Positions 31,970-41,826 are shown, counted from the stretch's first letter. The stretch is 64,000 bases of DNA from an uncultured Pseudomonadales bacterium (GCA_958296295.1 OY282460.1:4076291-4140290); one strand, 5' to 3'. Notes: generated by a model from the letters alone, not told the origin. Numbers and translations are program-made.

Positions 31970-32401
31970 CTAGTCCGTCATCTCGACGGTGGAGCGCAGC
32001 GGAAACTCGTTTTCCTGCGCATACTCGTTCACCTGTTCGGACTTGGTCTCCGCGATGTCGCGCGGATAGATGCCCACCACGGCGCTGCCGCTCGAATGTA
32101 TGGCGTACATCACTTGCGTCGCCTTCTCCGGGTCCATGTGAAAGAACCGCATCAGCACGTGCACGACGAACTCCATGCGCGTGTAGTCGTCGTTGAGGAT
32201 GATCACCTTGTACATCGGCGGACGCGCCAGCGCGGCGTCCGCCCGGCTCTCCTCCACCACGGTGCCCGTGTCCCAATCCCCGCCGGGCGCGTCGTCCTCC
32301 GATGTTGGCGGCACGGCGGCCACCGGCCGGAGCGCCGAGCGGAAAAGCCGCCCTCCGTGCTTCCCGTGCTTCACTATAACGCGCCCGCGACGACCAGCCA
32401 C
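31970..32401 (-). CDS. clpS: ATP-dependent Clp protease adaptor ClpS
   Basis: The core (from MYKVIILNDDYTRMEFVVHVL at residue 63 to the end) is ClpS: the Asn-Asp-Asp triad and the hydrophobic pocket that hold N-degrons, then AVVGIYPRDIAETK and ENEFPLRST which dock on ClpA. The family is normally about 105 residues; this frame is 143 residues because a GTG at 32401 is the furthest start. GTG codons at 32374, 32323 and 32314 would give more usual lengths; a TATAGT sequence next to 32374 could be a -10 box, which would favour the later ones. Start uncertain, identity firm. Confidence 0.93.
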   Translation of the reverse strand: MAGRRGRVIVKHGKHGGRLFRSALRPVAAVPPTSEDDAPGGDWDTGTVVEESRADAALARPPMYKVIILNDDYTRMEFVVHVLMRFFHMDPEKATQVMYAIHSSGSAVVGIYPRDIAETKSEQVNEYAQENEFPLRSTVEMTD

Positions 32402-32521
32402 GACCGGCGGCGACGATCACCTTTGGTCACTTGCACCATGGCCTAGCCCATAGCCCACCTCAGCCTAGATTGTCGAACACCCGAGTACGACGCTCAAGCC
32501 CCCGGCTCATTGCCGCCGATA

Positions 32522-33778
32522 TTACATCTTGGCGATCACGGCGTCCCCGAAGGCTGAACAGGAAAGCAGCGTGGCGCCCGTCATGAGGCGCTCGAAGTCG
32601 TAGGTGACGGACTTCTCGGCGATTGCGCCTTCCATGCCGTGGATGATGAGGTCCGCGGCTTCACGCCAGCCCAAGTGGCGCAGCATCATTTCCGCCGACA
32701 GGATGAGCGAGCCGGGGTTCACCTTGTCTTGTCCCGCGTACTTCGGCGCGGTTCCGTGCGTGGCCTCGAAGAGCGCCACGGCATCGCCGATGTTCGCCCC
32801 GGGCGCGATGCCGATGCCGCCCACCTGCGCCGCCAGCGCGTCCGAGAGGTAGTCGCCGTTCAAGTTCATGGTGGCGATGACGTCGTACTCGTCCGGACGG
32901 GTGAGAATCTGCTGGAGCATGGCGTCCGCGATGACGTCTTTGATGACGATGCGCCGGCCGGTGCGGGGATTGACCAACTCTCGCCACGGGCCGCCGTCCA
33001 AGAGGGTGGCGCCGAATTCTTCCGCGGCGAGCGCATAGCCCCAATCCTTGAACGCGCCTTCCGTGAACTTCATGATGTTGCCTTTGTGCACGAACGTCAC
33101 GGACTTGCGGTCCTCGGCGACAGCGTACGCGATGGCCTTGCGCACCAGACGTTGCGTGCCCTCCACCGACACCGGCTTCACGCCGATGCCGCAATTGCGG
33201 GGAAAGCGGATCTTCTCCACGCCCATCTCGCCGCGCAGAAAGCCGATCACCTTGTCGGCCTCGGCGGTGCCGGCCTCCCACTCGACGCCGGCGTAGATGT
33301 CCTCGGTGTTTTCGCGGAAGATCACCATGTCGGTCTTCTCCGGCGTCTTCACCGGGCTCGGCACGCCTTGCAGCCACCGCACCGGGCGCTGGCAAACGTA
33401 GAGGTCGAGCCGCTGGCGCAAGGCGACGTTGAGCGAGCGGATGCCGCCCCCCACGGGCGTGGTCATCGGCCCTTTGATCCCCACCGCGAACTCGCCGAGA
33501 GCCGTCAGGGTCTCCTGCGGCAACCACTCGTCATCGCCGTAGACCGCGAGCGACTTCTCACCCGAGTAGATCTCCATCCACGCGATGGAGCGACGACCGC
33601 CGTACGCTTTGGCGACCGCGGCGTCGACGACGGCGCGCATCACCGGCGTGATGTCCACGCCAATGCCATCGCCTTCGATATACGGAATGATGGGATTGTC
33701 GGGTACGCGAAGCGCGCCATCCTCCGCCACCGTGATCTTCTCCCCGGTGGCCGGCACCTTGATGTGTTGGTAGCCCAT
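32522..33778 (-). CDS. icd: NADP-dependent isocitrate dehydrogenase
   Basis: The 418-residue product is nearly standard: GYQHIKVPATGEKI start, IPYIEGDGIGVDITP, GGGIRSLNVALRQ (the Ser equals E. coli Ser113, the AceK phosphorylation site that controls the glyoxylate bypass), and HGTAPKYAGQDKVNP with the Lys-Tyr pair typical of NADP specificity. It converts isocitrate to 2-oxoglutarate in the TCA cycle. ATG 33778 is chosen over an upstream in-frame ATG since GAGGG sits about ten bases before it and the homology begins there. It lies upstream of clpS on the same strand. Confidence 0.97.
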   Translation of the reverse strand: MGYQHIKVPATGEKITVAEDGALRVPDNPIIPYIEGDGIGVDITPVMRAVVDAAVAKAYGGRRSIAWMEIYSGEKSLAVYGDDEWLPQETLTALGEFAVGIKGPMTTPVGGGIRSLNVALRQRLDLYVCQRPVRWLQGVPSPVKTPEKTDMVIFRENTEDIYAGVEWEAGTAEADKVIGFLRGEMGVEKIRFPRNCGIGVKPVSVEGTQRLVRKAIAYAVAEDRKSVTFVHKGNIMKFTEGAFKDWGYALAAEEFGATLLDGGPWRELVNPRTGRRIVIKDVIADAMLQQILTRPDEYDVIATMNLNGDYLSDALAAQVGGIGIAPGANIGDAVALFEATHGTAPKYAGQDKVNPGSLILSAEMMLRHLGWREAADLIIHGMEGAIAEKSVTYDFERLMTGATLLSCSAFGDAVIAKM

Positions 33779-33974
33779 GCGCAACGCGCCCTCGGTTGAT
33801 AGCAAAGGCGCGAAAGTGTACAGCACGGGCGAGCCACCACCTCGCCGGCGGCCTTGGAGACCTTGGAGACCCCTTTCGGCAGGCGCCACGAAAACGCGCC
33901 GCCCGCGGGGGCAAGGCGCGGACCGCGTTCGCTTGGGTTGTCCGGCTCCTGGCGCGCGTTGCGCGGCGTCGGCG

Positions 33975-35486
33975 CTAGTCGCTAGCCGGACGAGGCGGCC
34001 CGCCCACCACTTCGTCGAACAGCTCCGTCACGCCGGCCGATGGCGGCCGAGTCGCCAACGCCACGGCGACGCCGGCGATCGTCGAGAACAAGCATCCCGG
34101 CGTTGCCGGGTTGATCGCCATGACGCCGCGGACATCGCCGTAGTAGGCCCACACCGCCGCCGTGGCCGTGCCGACGACCATCGCCGCCAGCGCGCCCGGC
34201 CAATTGAAGCGCCGCCAATAGAGCGCCATGATGGTGACCGGCGCGAAGGCCGCCGCCATGCCGCCCCAAGCCAGCGCCACCAGCGAGAACACGGACTGCT
34301 CTCCCATGATCCACAAGATCGCGAGCGAAGCGATGCCCGTCGTCACCAGCAAGCCGCGCCCCAGCCAGACCCGCGCCTTGTCCTCGAGTCCCTGGGCGTA
34401 CTTGCGCACGAACGGCAGGTCGTCCGTGGCGATGGCCGACGCCAGCAGAAGTTGCGAGTCGGCGGTGCTCATCACCGCCGCGATCACCGCGGACAAGAGA
34501 ATGCCGCCGACCACCGGGTGGAAGAACACCTGCGTCACCACCAGGAATACGCGCTCCCGGTCGTGCAGCACCTCGTCCAAGCGGCCCAACTCCTGCAGGG
34601 CCGGCAGCGCGACCAGGCCGAGCAGCAGCGCGAAGGCGTACACGAGGAACATCCACGCCGTGCCCAGATCCCGGCTGATCGGAATCGCCGCCTCGCTCTC
34701 CACCGCCATGTAGCGCTGCACCACCCGCTGCGAGCCCAAATAGCCAAGGCCCCAACCGAAGGCCGAGAGCAGAAAGACGATGGTTATGGGTTCGTCTTGC
34801 GTATCCGTGAGGGGATTCCAGAACCCGGCTTTGGATTCCCCCAGCTCGAAAAGGGAATGGTCCGTCACGTACATCACCCACAGCGGCAGGATGATGAACG
34901 CGACAAGCATGAGCGACGCCTGAAAAACGTCCGTGCGCGAGACCGCCAGGAAGCCGCCAATGAAGGTGTAGGAAGCGACGGCGATCAAGGTCACGATCAA
35001 GCCGATGTTCTGGTCCAAACCGAAGACGGTGTCCAACAGCTTGGCGCCGGCGACGAGGCCCGAGCTGACATAGAACACGATGAAGAAAATCGTGATGACC
35101 GCGGCCACGGTGCGCACGCAACCGGTGGTGTCCTCGAAACGCCTCTCGAAGAACTCCGGAACCGTGAGCGCGTCGGCGGTGGCGATGGAATAGCGCCGCA
35201 ACCGTTTGGCGATGATCTGCCAGCTGAACCAGATGCCGGCCACCAACGCGAGCGCGGTCCAAACCTCCTGCAAACCGTGCTCGAAGGCCAGCGCCGGGAA
35301 CACCAGGATCGCCCAGCCGCTGGTGCCGGACGAGCTTGCGCTCAAGGCCGATGTGAAGCTGCCCATCTTGCGCCCGGCCAAGACGTAGTCGGACATCGCG
35401 CGCATCTGCCGCGCCCGCACGACGGCGATACCGATGAGAATGAGAAAGTAGCCGGCGAAAACCGCCACCATCCACGTGTTGGACAT
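33975..35486 (-). CDS. putP: PutP-type sodium/solute symporter
   Basis: The 503-residue product has about 13 transmembrane segments of the SSS family. The sodium site region reads SASSSGTSGWAILVFPALAF (residues 49-68), and GGFLAVSRTDVFQASLM plus SAVIAAVMSTADSQLLLASA are the family signatures. Similarity to PutP is good in length and in the start, so import of proline is the leading guess; pantothenate or other solutes are possible. No put dehydrogenase gene is beside it. It lies between icd and the peptide importer genes on the same strand; the gap to oppF is 99 bases. Confidence 0.85.
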   Translation of the reverse strand: MSNTWMVAVFAGYFLILIGIAVVRARQMRAMSDYVLAGRKMGSFTSALSASSSGTSGWAILVFPALAFEHGLQEVWTALALVAGIWFSWQIIAKRLRRYSIATADALTVPEFFERRFEDTTGCVRTVAAVITIFFIVFYVSSGLVAGAKLLDTVFGLDQNIGLIVTLIAVASYTFIGGFLAVSRTDVFQASLMLVAFIILPLWVMYVTDHSLFELGESKAGFWNPLTDTQDEPITIVFLLSAFGWGLGYLGSQRVVQRYMAVESEAAIPISRDLGTAWMFLVYAFALLLGLVALPALQELGRLDEVLHDRERVFLVVTQVFFHPVVGGILLSAVIAAVMSTADSQLLLASAIATDDLPFVRKYAQGLEDKARVWLGRGLLVTTGIASLAILWIMGEQSVFSLVALAWGGMAAAFAPVTIMALYWRRFNWPGALAAMVVGTATAAVWAYYGDVRGVMAINPATPGCLFSTIAGVAVALATRPPSAGVTELFDEVVGGPPRPASD

Positions 35487-35585
35487 GCGAGCGCCTCGTT
35501 GGAAAGGCCGAATCGTACCAGCTTGAGGAAGACAGGCTCACGGCGAACAGCCCGCGGAGCCCGCGGCCAAGCGCGAGAGCGGCGG

Positions 35586-36419
35586 CTACAGGTTCAGCGT
35601 TGCCCGATCCAGCGGCTTTAGCGGCACGTCCGGGTCCGGCGACGGTATCGCCGAGAGCAGAAGGCGGGTGTAGTCCTGGCGCGGGCGCTCGAAGACGTCC
35701 TCCACCGTGCCCGTCTCCACCACCCGGCCGCGGTGCATCACCAACACGCGGTCGCAAATGTGGCGCACAACCGCCAAGTCGTGCGCCACGAACAAATAGG
35801 TGAGGCCAAGCTCCGCTTGCAGATCTTCCAGCAAGTTGATGATCTGCGCTTGCACGGACACGTCGAGCGCCGAGACGGACTCGTCGCACACCACGAGGCT
35901 CGGCCGCAACATCAACGCCCGGGCGATGCCGATGCGTTGCCGTTGACCGCCGGAAAAAGCGTGCGGGTAACGGGTGAGGGCGTCGGCGCCAAGCTGCACG
36001 CGGGAGAGCATCTCCCTCACCGCCGCCACGCGCTTGCCGCGCTTGCGCTCGCCGTGGATGAGCAGCGGCTCCTCGAGAATCTGTTGCACCGTCATGCGCG
36101 GATTCAACGACGAGAACGGATCTTGGAAGATCATCTGCATTTCGCGGCGCAGCGGCACGAGTTCCTTTTCCTTGAGCGAATGCAAACTCGTCCAGCCGTT
36201 CGCCGAGTTGAACCTCACGCTGCCGGCGTCGGGGTCGATGGCGCGCAAGATGCAGCGGGCCAGGGTGGTCTTGCCGGAGCCGGACTCGCCGACCACGCCC
36301 AGGGTTTCCGCGCGCGCCAAATCCAACGAGACCCGCTCCACGGCGGCCACATCCCCGAAGAACTTGCTGAGCCCGCGCACCTCGAGCAATTCGGCGCCGG
36401 CAGGCGCGCCTTCGTTCAC
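35586..36419 (-). CDS. oppF: Oligopeptide ABC transporter ATP-binding protein OppF
   Basis: The 277-residue ATPase has Walker A GESGSGKTTLARC near residue 44, signature FSGGQRQRIGIARALM near 158, Walker B LVVCDESVSALDVS and switch His VAHDLAVVRHI. The C-terminal extension with HPYT-like (RQDYTRLLLSAIP) residues is typical of OppF/DppF. Its ATG overlaps the oppD stop by four bases (ATGA), so the two are coupled. It is the last gene of a four-gene set. Confidence 0.9.
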   Translation of the reverse strand: MNEGAPAGAELLEVRGLSKFFGDVAAVERVSLDLARAETLGVVGESGSGKTTLARCILRAIDPDAGSVRFNSANGWTSLHSLKEKELVPLRREMQMIFQDPFSSLNPRMTVQQILEEPLLIHGERKRGKRVAAVREMLSRVQLGADALTRYPHAFSGGQRQRIGIARALMLRPSLVVCDESVSALDVSVQAQIINLLEDLQAELGLTYLFVAHDLAVVRHICDRVLVMHRGRVVETGTVEDVFERPRQDYTRLLLSAIPSPDPDVPLKPLDRATLNL

Positions 36420-37366
36420 GAGCGGGCCACCCGCCGAAGCTGGGCCGGGGGCAGACTCACCTGCCGACCGTCGGCCAACGCGACCAGCGGATGCGGCGTC
36501 TCTATGTCCGCGTCACCAACCACGCTCGCGATGGTGGCCAGCCGTTCGCCGGGCGGCACAACGCCTGGAATGGCTTGCAGCAATCCCCGGGTGTAGGGAT
36601 GCAGCGGCTGTTTGAGCACTTGCCGCACGGTGCCGATCTCGAGCACCCGGCCCTGGTACATCACCACCACGTGATCCGCGATTTGCGCCACCACGCCGAG
36701 GTCGTGGGTGATGAAGATCACCGAGTTGCCGAGCTCGTGCTGCAAACTGCGGATCAGCGTGAGAATCTCCGCCTGAATGGTCACGTCCAGAGCGGTGGTC
36801 GGTTCGTCGCAAATCAGCACTTCCGGATGGCACACCAACGCCATCGCGATCACGACGCGCTGGCGCATCCCGCCGGAGAACTCGAACGGGTACATGCCCA
36901 TGCGCCGCTCCATGTCGTCCAAGCCGACGCGCTCGAGCATCTGGGCGGCTTCCGCGCGCGCCGCTTCCTTGCCGATGTCGCGGTGGCAGAGAATCGCCTC
37001 GGCAACTTGGCCGCCGATGTCGTGCACCGGCGACAGCGCGGTCATCGGTTCCTGAAACACCATGCTTATGTGGCCGCCGCGCAAGTCGTAAAGGCGCGGG
37101 TCCCGGTCCGCCAACTTCACGACGTCGAACGCATCGCCGGCGTCCGGCGCGAATCGAATCGACCCGCCGGTGATGCGTCCCGGCGGTTGGACGAGTCGCA
37201 TCACGCAGTTGGCCGTCACCGATTTGCCGGACCCGGATTCGCCAACGATGGCCGTCACCTGGCCCCGGGGCACGTCGAAACTGACACCCGAGAGCGCCGG
37301 CGTCACGCCGGTGTCGGTCTTGAACTCGACCGCCAAGTCGCGGATGGCGAGCACGGGAGCGGTCAC
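36416..37366 (-). CDS. oppD: Oligopeptide ABC transporter ATP-binding protein OppD
   Basis: The 316-residue ATPase shows Walker A GESGSGKSVTANCV near residue 39, signature FSGGMRQRVVIAMAL and Walker B VLICDEPTTALDVTIQ, switch His ITHDLGVV, and the C-terminal HPYTRGLLQAIPG. It starts at GTG 37366, which overlaps the stop of oppC as GTGA, with GGAGG eight bases upstream; the open frame continues further but is not translated from there. The protein forms a heterodimer with OppF to drive peptide import. Confidence 0.9.
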   Translation of the reverse strand: MTAPVLAIRDLAVEFKTDTGVTPALSGVSFDVPRGQVTAIVGESGSGKSVTANCVMRLVQPPGRITGGSIRFAPDAGDAFDVVKLADRDPRLYDLRGGHISMVFQEPMTALSPVHDIGGQVAEAILCHRDIGKEAARAEAAQMLERVGLDDMERRMGMYPFEFSGGMRQRVVIAMALVCHPEVLICDEPTTALDVTIQAEILTLIRSLQHELGNSVIFITHDLGVVAQIADHVVVMYQGRVLEIGTVRQVLKQPLHPYTRGLLQAIPGVVPPGERLATIASVVGDADIETPHPLVALADGRQVSLPPAQLRRVARS

Positions 37367-38496
37367 TCGAGGCCTCCGGTGTTGTAGGGATCCGCCGCGT
37401 CCCGGAGCCCGTCGCCAAGCAGGTTGAAAGCCGTCACCGCGATGATCACGAACAGTCCCGGCAACAGCAGCCACGGCGTCATCACGATCACTTGCCAGTT
37501 CTGCGCCTGTTGCATGAGCACGCCCCAACTCACCACCGGCGGGCGCAAGCCGATGCCGAGAAAGCTGAGCGCCGTCTCGCCCAGGATCATGAACGGCACC
37601 GCCAGCGTCGCCGCGGTGATCGTGTGGCTCATGAAGTTGGGCAACATGTGGCGGAGGATCACGCGCATCCTGCCGGCGCCAAGCAACCGTCCGGCGATCA
37701 CGAAGTCCTCTTGGCGCAGCGCCAGAAAACGCCCCCGCACCTGGCGCGCCAAGTACGGCCAGCCCAGAAGGGACAGGATGACGGTGACCCCGAAGTACAC
37801 CGCCAGCGGCGACCACGACACCGGCAAAGCCGCGGAGAGCGCCATCCAAAGCGGCAACGTGGGCAGCGCCAGGAGCACGGCGATGAACCATTGCACGGCG
37901 CGATCCGTGATGCCGCCGAGGTAGCCGGCGACGCCGCCGAACAAGATGCCTAGCACAAAGGTGAGGACCACGCCGGCGACGCCGATGGACAACGACACGC
38001 GGGCCCCGTAGAGAATGCGCGAAAAGACGTCCCGGCCCAGCTGATCGGTGCCGAACAAGTGAATGTAGCCGCCCTCGGCAACGAACAGATGCCGCGTTGA
38101 CGGGAGCAGATTCCAAAGCGTGTGTTCGTCGCCGGAAGCGAAGAAGCGGAGCGGGTAGCGCTTGCCGACGTTCGGCGTGTACTCGCGCATCCAAGTGTCC
38201 GGATTCACGCGCATGTCGTAACCGTAGACGAAAGGCCGCAAATGGAAGCCGTCCGTGTGGAAAAACCGAATGCCCATCGGCGGCGCGTTGATGGCCGCGA
38301 CGTTGCGCGTCTGCGGCGAGTACGGCGCGACGAGCTCGCAGAAGAGCGCCAGAAGGTAGAGCACGCCGAGAACAACCGCGCTGACCAAGGCCAAACGGTG
38401 CCGCTTGAAGCGCCGCCACGCGAGCTGCCGCGGCGTCACCGTCGCCAGCAACGCCTCGCCGCGGGCGGGAGGCGGAGCGGCGGTCGCGTCACTCAT
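37363..38496 (-). CDS. oppC: Oligopeptide ABC transporter permease OppC
   Basis: The 377-residue inner-membrane permease has six transmembrane segments, a long N-terminal periplasmic region between TM1 and TM2 (residues 55-155) and the EAA-type loop VIAGRLLGAGRMRVILRHMLPNF that contacts the ATPases. It carries the DppC/OppC start with RRFKRHRLALVSAVVLGVL. It overlaps the oppB stop by eight bases and oppD by four, so the permease and ATPase genes are translated as one operon. Confidence 0.9.
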   Translation of the reverse strand: MSDATAAPPPARGEALLATVTPRQLAWRRFKRHRLALVSAVVLGVLYLLALFCELVAPYSPQTRNVAAINAPPMGIRFFHTDGFHLRPFVYGYDMRVNPDTWMREYTPNVGKRYPLRFFASGDEHTLWNLLPSTRHLFVAEGGYIHLFGTDQLGRDVFSRILYGARVSLSIGVAGVVLTFVLGILFGGVAGYLGGITDRAVQWFIAVLLALPTLPLWMALSAALPVSWSPLAVYFGVTVILSLLGWPYLARQVRGRFLALRQEDFVIAGRLLGAGRMRVILRHMLPNFMSHTITAATLAVPFMILGETALSFLGIGLRPPVVSWGVLMQQAQNWQVIVMTPWLLLPGLFVIIAVTAFNLLGDGLRDAADPYNTGGLE

Positions 38497-39631
38497 AGCG
38501 GATGCGCGGATCGATCCACGCGAGCATGAGGTCGGACAACAGCAGGCCCAGCAGGATCAGGATCGCGAGCAGCATCACCACGCTGCCGGCCAAATACATG
38601 TCCTGCGCCAAGAGCGCGTCCAGCAACATCTTGCCGGTGGTGGGCAGGTTCAGCACGATGGAGACGATGGCCTCGCCGGAAACGAGCGCCGGCAATTGCA
38701 AGCCAAGCGTGCTGATGAACGGATTGATGGCGATGCGGAACGGATACTTCAGCACCAGCCTGGCCGGCCGCACGCCTTTCGCCCGCGCCGTCACCACATA
38801 GGGCTTCTTCAGCTCGTCCAGCAGATTCGCCCGCAGGATGCGCATGGTCACGGCGGTGGAGCCCAAGCCCACCACCACCATCGGAATCCACAGGTGCGTG
38901 AGCAGATCGCCCAAGCGTTCCATGCTCCACGGCGCCTCGCGGTACTCGGGCGAGAACAGCCCGCCGATGGGAATGCCGAACACCTCGAAGCCAACGTAGA
39001 GAAACACCAGCGCGAGCAGAAAAGGCGGCGTGGCGAGACCGACCAGCGCGATGGCGGTGAGCGTGTAGTCGGTGATCGAGTACTGGCGCACGGCGGAATA
39101 GATGCCGAGCGGCACCGCCACCGCCCAAGTGAAAAGCATGGCCGAGATGGTGATGAGCAGCGTATAGCCCAGGCGCTCCCAAATCAGTTCGTTCACCGGC
39201 CGGGCGAACATGTAGGAGTAGCCCATGTCGCCGACCACGAACCCGCCGATCCAATGCAGATATTGCAGGGCCGGATGCTTGTCCAGGTTGTATTGCGCCC
39301 TCAAGTTCTGCACTTGCTCCTCGGACACTTCCACGCCACTCGCCTGCAAGCGGTCCAAGGTGGACGTCACGATGTCGCCCGGCGGGAGTTGGATGACGAC
39401 GAATATGATGATGGAGATGAAGGCCAGCGTCGGGATCATCCCGAGCATGCGGCGCACGGCGTAGGGCAACCGGATACGGGCGATCGCCGCGCAGAGCAAC
39501 CGGCCGCGGGCGAGGGTCGCACGCAGCAACCGCGCGATCCCGCGCCGCGGTTCGGCGTTCTCCACCGGCCCGGCGGACAAGCCATCCGCGTCGTCCGCCG
39601 GCGGCCCGCCGCGGTCCGTCGGCTTGTCCAT
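38489..39631 (-). CDS. oppB: Oligopeptide ABC transporter permease OppB
   Basis: The 380-residue permease has a hydrophilic N-terminal 60 residues not usual in OppB, then the family start RRMLGMIPTLAFISIIIFVVIQLPPGD, a periplasmic loop and the EAA-type block KPYVVTARAKGVRPARLVLKYPFR. ATG 39631 is the first start of this operon, so oppBCDF are transcribed from about 39.7 kb. No substrate-binding protein gene (oppA) lies within the operon or nearby, so the importer must share one encoded elsewhere, or the receptor was lost. Confidence 0.87.
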   Translation of the reverse strand: MDKPTDRGGPPADDADGLSAGPVENAEPRRGIARLLRATLARGRLLCAAIARIRLPYAVRRMLGMIPTLAFISIIIFVVIQLPPGDIVTSTLDRLQASGVEVSEEQVQNLRAQYNLDKHPALQYLHWIGGFVVGDMGYSYMFARPVNELIWERLGYTLLITISAMLFTWAVAVPLGIYSAVRQYSITDYTLTAIALVGLATPPFLLALVFLYVGFEVFGIPIGGLFSPEYREAPWSMERLGDLLTHLWIPMVVVGLGSTAVTMRILRANLLDELKKPYVVTARAKGVRPARLVLKYPFRIAINPFISTLGLQLPALVSGEAIVSIVLNLPTTGKMLLDALLAQDMYLAGSVVMLLAILILLGLLLSDLMLAWIDPRIRYE

Positions 39632-39729
39632 GTCAGGCACCTTGCGTTCCAACCCCGGAGCCGATGCGCGCAGCATACACCCGCCGCCGCCAACCGCCGC
39701 TCGGCAGCCGTGGACGGCACCGCGCGACG

Positions 39730-40437
39730 CTAGAGAATCACCGGCAACAGCCCGGCCGGCGCGATCGCCCGCGGCGAGAGGCGACAGCCCAACGCCAGCA
39801 CATTCACGCCGGCGGCGGCCGCGGCGCGCAACGCGGCGCCGTAGGCGGCGTCTATCTCGTCGGCCGGGCGCACCGAACGAATGCCACCGTGCAGCACGCA
39901 GAACACCAACGCGGCGCGGTGGCCGCGCCGGGCCAGACGGGCCAGCGCATCGACATGGCGAGTGGCGCGCGTGCTCACCGAATCCGGAAACGCGCCTTGG
40001 CCATGCCCGTCCGCGACCTTCAACGTCACGGTTTTGACTTCCACGAACACGTCGCCAACGCGAAGGTCGAAGCGGCCGCGTTCGTTTGGAATGTTCACTT
40101 CCGTTTCGACGTCGCGGCTTGGGAAGCCCGGCAGAAGTTTGGCCGCCAACGCCTGGGCCACCAAGCCGTTGGCGCGGCCGGTGTTGACGCCGATCAGGTC
40201 GCCTTCGGCGTCGCGCACGAGCTCCAAGGTGTGGGCGTACTTGCGCCGAGGGTTCGCCGACGTGGAGAACCACACGGCGCTGCCCGGCGTCGCGCAACCG
40301 GTCATCGCGCCGGTGTTGGCGCAGTGGATGGTCATGCGCTTGCGCCCGCCATCGCCATCGGGCGCATCGACATCCGCCAAGAAACGTTTGTAGCGCCGCA
40401 GCAACACGCCCCGGCGCAGACGCGGCGCGAAGATCAC
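39730..40437 (-). CDS. sfsA: Sugar fermentation stimulation protein SfsA
   Basis: The 235-residue product matches SfsA: RYKRFLADVD near the start, HCANTGAMTGCATPGS, the nuclease-like RRKYAHTLELV and DLRVGDVFVEVKTVTLK, which gives a PD-(D/E)xK-like core with Asp and EVK, then FPDSVSTRATRHV. It is a probable DNA-binding nuclease-fold protein of unclear role. No ATG precedes the homology; GTG 40437 gives the right length and has a purine-rich stretch upstream. It follows the aminotransferase gene by 68 bases on the same strand, the order seen in Pseudomonas. Confidence 0.93.
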   Translation of the reverse strand: MIFAPRLRRGVLLRRYKRFLADVDAPDGDGGRKRMTIHCANTGAMTGCATPGSAVWFSTSANPRRKYAHTLELVRDAEGDLIGVNTGRANGLVAQALAAKLLPGFPSRDVETEVNIPNERGRFDLRVGDVFVEVKTVTLKVADGHGQGAFPDSVSTRATRHVDALARLARRGHRAALVFCVLHGGIRSVRPADEIDAAYGAALRAAAAAGVNVLALGCRLSPRAIAPAGLLPVIL

Positions 40438-40505
40438 CCGCCCGCCGCCTCGACGGCACGCCAGGCGGAGGGACGCGCGCGCCGGCCCAAGCGCCCGGCC
40501 ACGTT

Positions 40506-41735
40506 CTAACGCGGCGAGCCGATCATCGCTCGACAAGCGGCGCCGAGACGTTCGAGGCCGCGCCGAATGTCGGCCTCGTCCACGGTGAACGCGAAGCGGA
40601 CGTGGGCCTCGGCGCGGTGGCTGCCGAAGTCCGTCCCCGGGGCCGCCGCCACCCCGAACTCTTCGAGCAGCCGGCCGCAGAAGGCTTGCGCCGGCAGGCC
40701 GGTGGCGGAGATGTCCGCGTAAATGTAGAACGCGCCCTGGGGCCGGTGCGCCACGGGCAGGGCAAGCGCGTCCATGCCGCGCAAGAAGACGTCCCGGCGA
40801 CGGGCCAACACCCGGCGGCGCGCCTCGTGCACCGCCAACGCCGGCGGCTCGAGGGCGGCCAGCGCCGCGTGCTGCGAGACCGTGGGCGGCGCGAGGTAGA
40901 GGTTCTGGGCGCACCGGTCAATGGCGTCCATCGCCCAAGGCGGGGCCACCAGCCAGCCGAGGCGCCAGCCCGTCATGCCGAAGTACTTGGAAAAGCTGTT
41001 CACCACGAACACCCGGTCGTCCAGCCCCAAGGCGGTGCGGGCGAACGGATCCGGGTCGCGCTCGTCGTACACCAGCCCTTGGTAGATCTCGTCCATCACC
41101 ACCACCGCGCCGGCCGCGGCGGCGAACTCCACGATGGCGCGGATCTCGTTCGCCGCAAGCAGCGCGCCGGTTGGATTGGCCGGGCTCGCCAACAGGACGA
41201 CCCTGGTGCGGGGCGTCCAAGCGGCCCGCAGCGCCGGCAGCGTGAGCCGGAAGGCGGTGCGCGCGTCCACCGGCACACGCTTCGGGACACCGCCGGCGGC
41301 GCGCACGAAGCCCTGATTGCAGGGGTAGCCGGGATCCGCGAGCAGCACGTCGTCGCCGGGATCGATCAACGTCTGCGCGAGCAGGTTGAGGGCCGCGCTG
41401 GCGCCGGTGGTCACCGCCACGCGGCCGGCATCCACCGCGGCCGGGTAACGCTCGGCGATGGCTTGCCGCAGCACCGGCAGCCCGAGCGTCTCCGTGTAGC
41501 CCGTGCGCCCGGCATCGAGCGCCGCCTTGCCGGCGGCGACGACGGTGGGCGCGGACGGGAAATCCGGTTCGCCGAGTTCCCAATGGACGATGCGCCGTCC
41601 GGCGCGTTCCAACTGGCGGGCGCGCTCGAACACCCGCGCCACCTGGAACGGCGCGATGTCGGCCACCCGGGCCGCGAGCGCGCGGCCCGCGGCGTCAGCG
41701 CTGGTTGGAGATCCGTTGGCCGAGGACTCGCCCAT
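40506..41735 (-). CDS. Class I pyridoxal-phosphate aminotransferase
   Basis: The 409-residue product is a fold-type I aminotransferase of the AspC/AlaA-like group. YxEx..LGLPVLRQAIAERY, LLADPGYPCN and LASPANPTGALL are the cofactor blocks; the Schiff-base lysine lies in NSFSKYFGMTGWRLGW near residue 250, and Arg in HVRFAFT near the end binds the carboxylate. ATG 41735 fits the homology; upstream in-frame codons reach 41891. It diverges from dksA with 91 bases between. Pseudomonas has such an aminotransferase between sfsA and dksA. The amino acid substrate is not clear. Confidence 0.88.
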   Translation of the reverse strand: MGESSANGSPTSADAAGRALAARVADIAPFQVARVFERARQLERAGRRIVHWELGEPDFPSAPTVVAAGKAALDAGRTGYTETLGLPVLRQAIAERYPAAVDAGRVAVTTGASAALNLLAQTLIDPGDDVLLADPGYPCNQGFVRAAGGVPKRVPVDARTAFRLTLPALRAAWTPRTRVVLLASPANPTGALLAANEIRAIVEFAAAAGAVVVMDEIYQGLVYDERDPDPFARTALGLDDRVFVVNSFSKYFGMTGWRLGWLVAPPWAMDAIDRCAQNLYLAPPTVSQHAALAALEPPALAVHEARRRVLARRRDVFLRGMDALALPVAHRPQGAFYIYADISATGLPAQAFCGRLLEEFGVAAAPGTDFGSHRAEAHVRFAFTVDEADIRRGLERLGAACRAMIGSPR

Positions 41736-41826
41736 AGTCAGTCCGTGTTCGTTTTGGTAGCTTACGCGCCCCGAAGAAAACACGCCCTTGGCGGGCGCGC
41801 CCGTAGCATACGACGAGTGGACGGCA

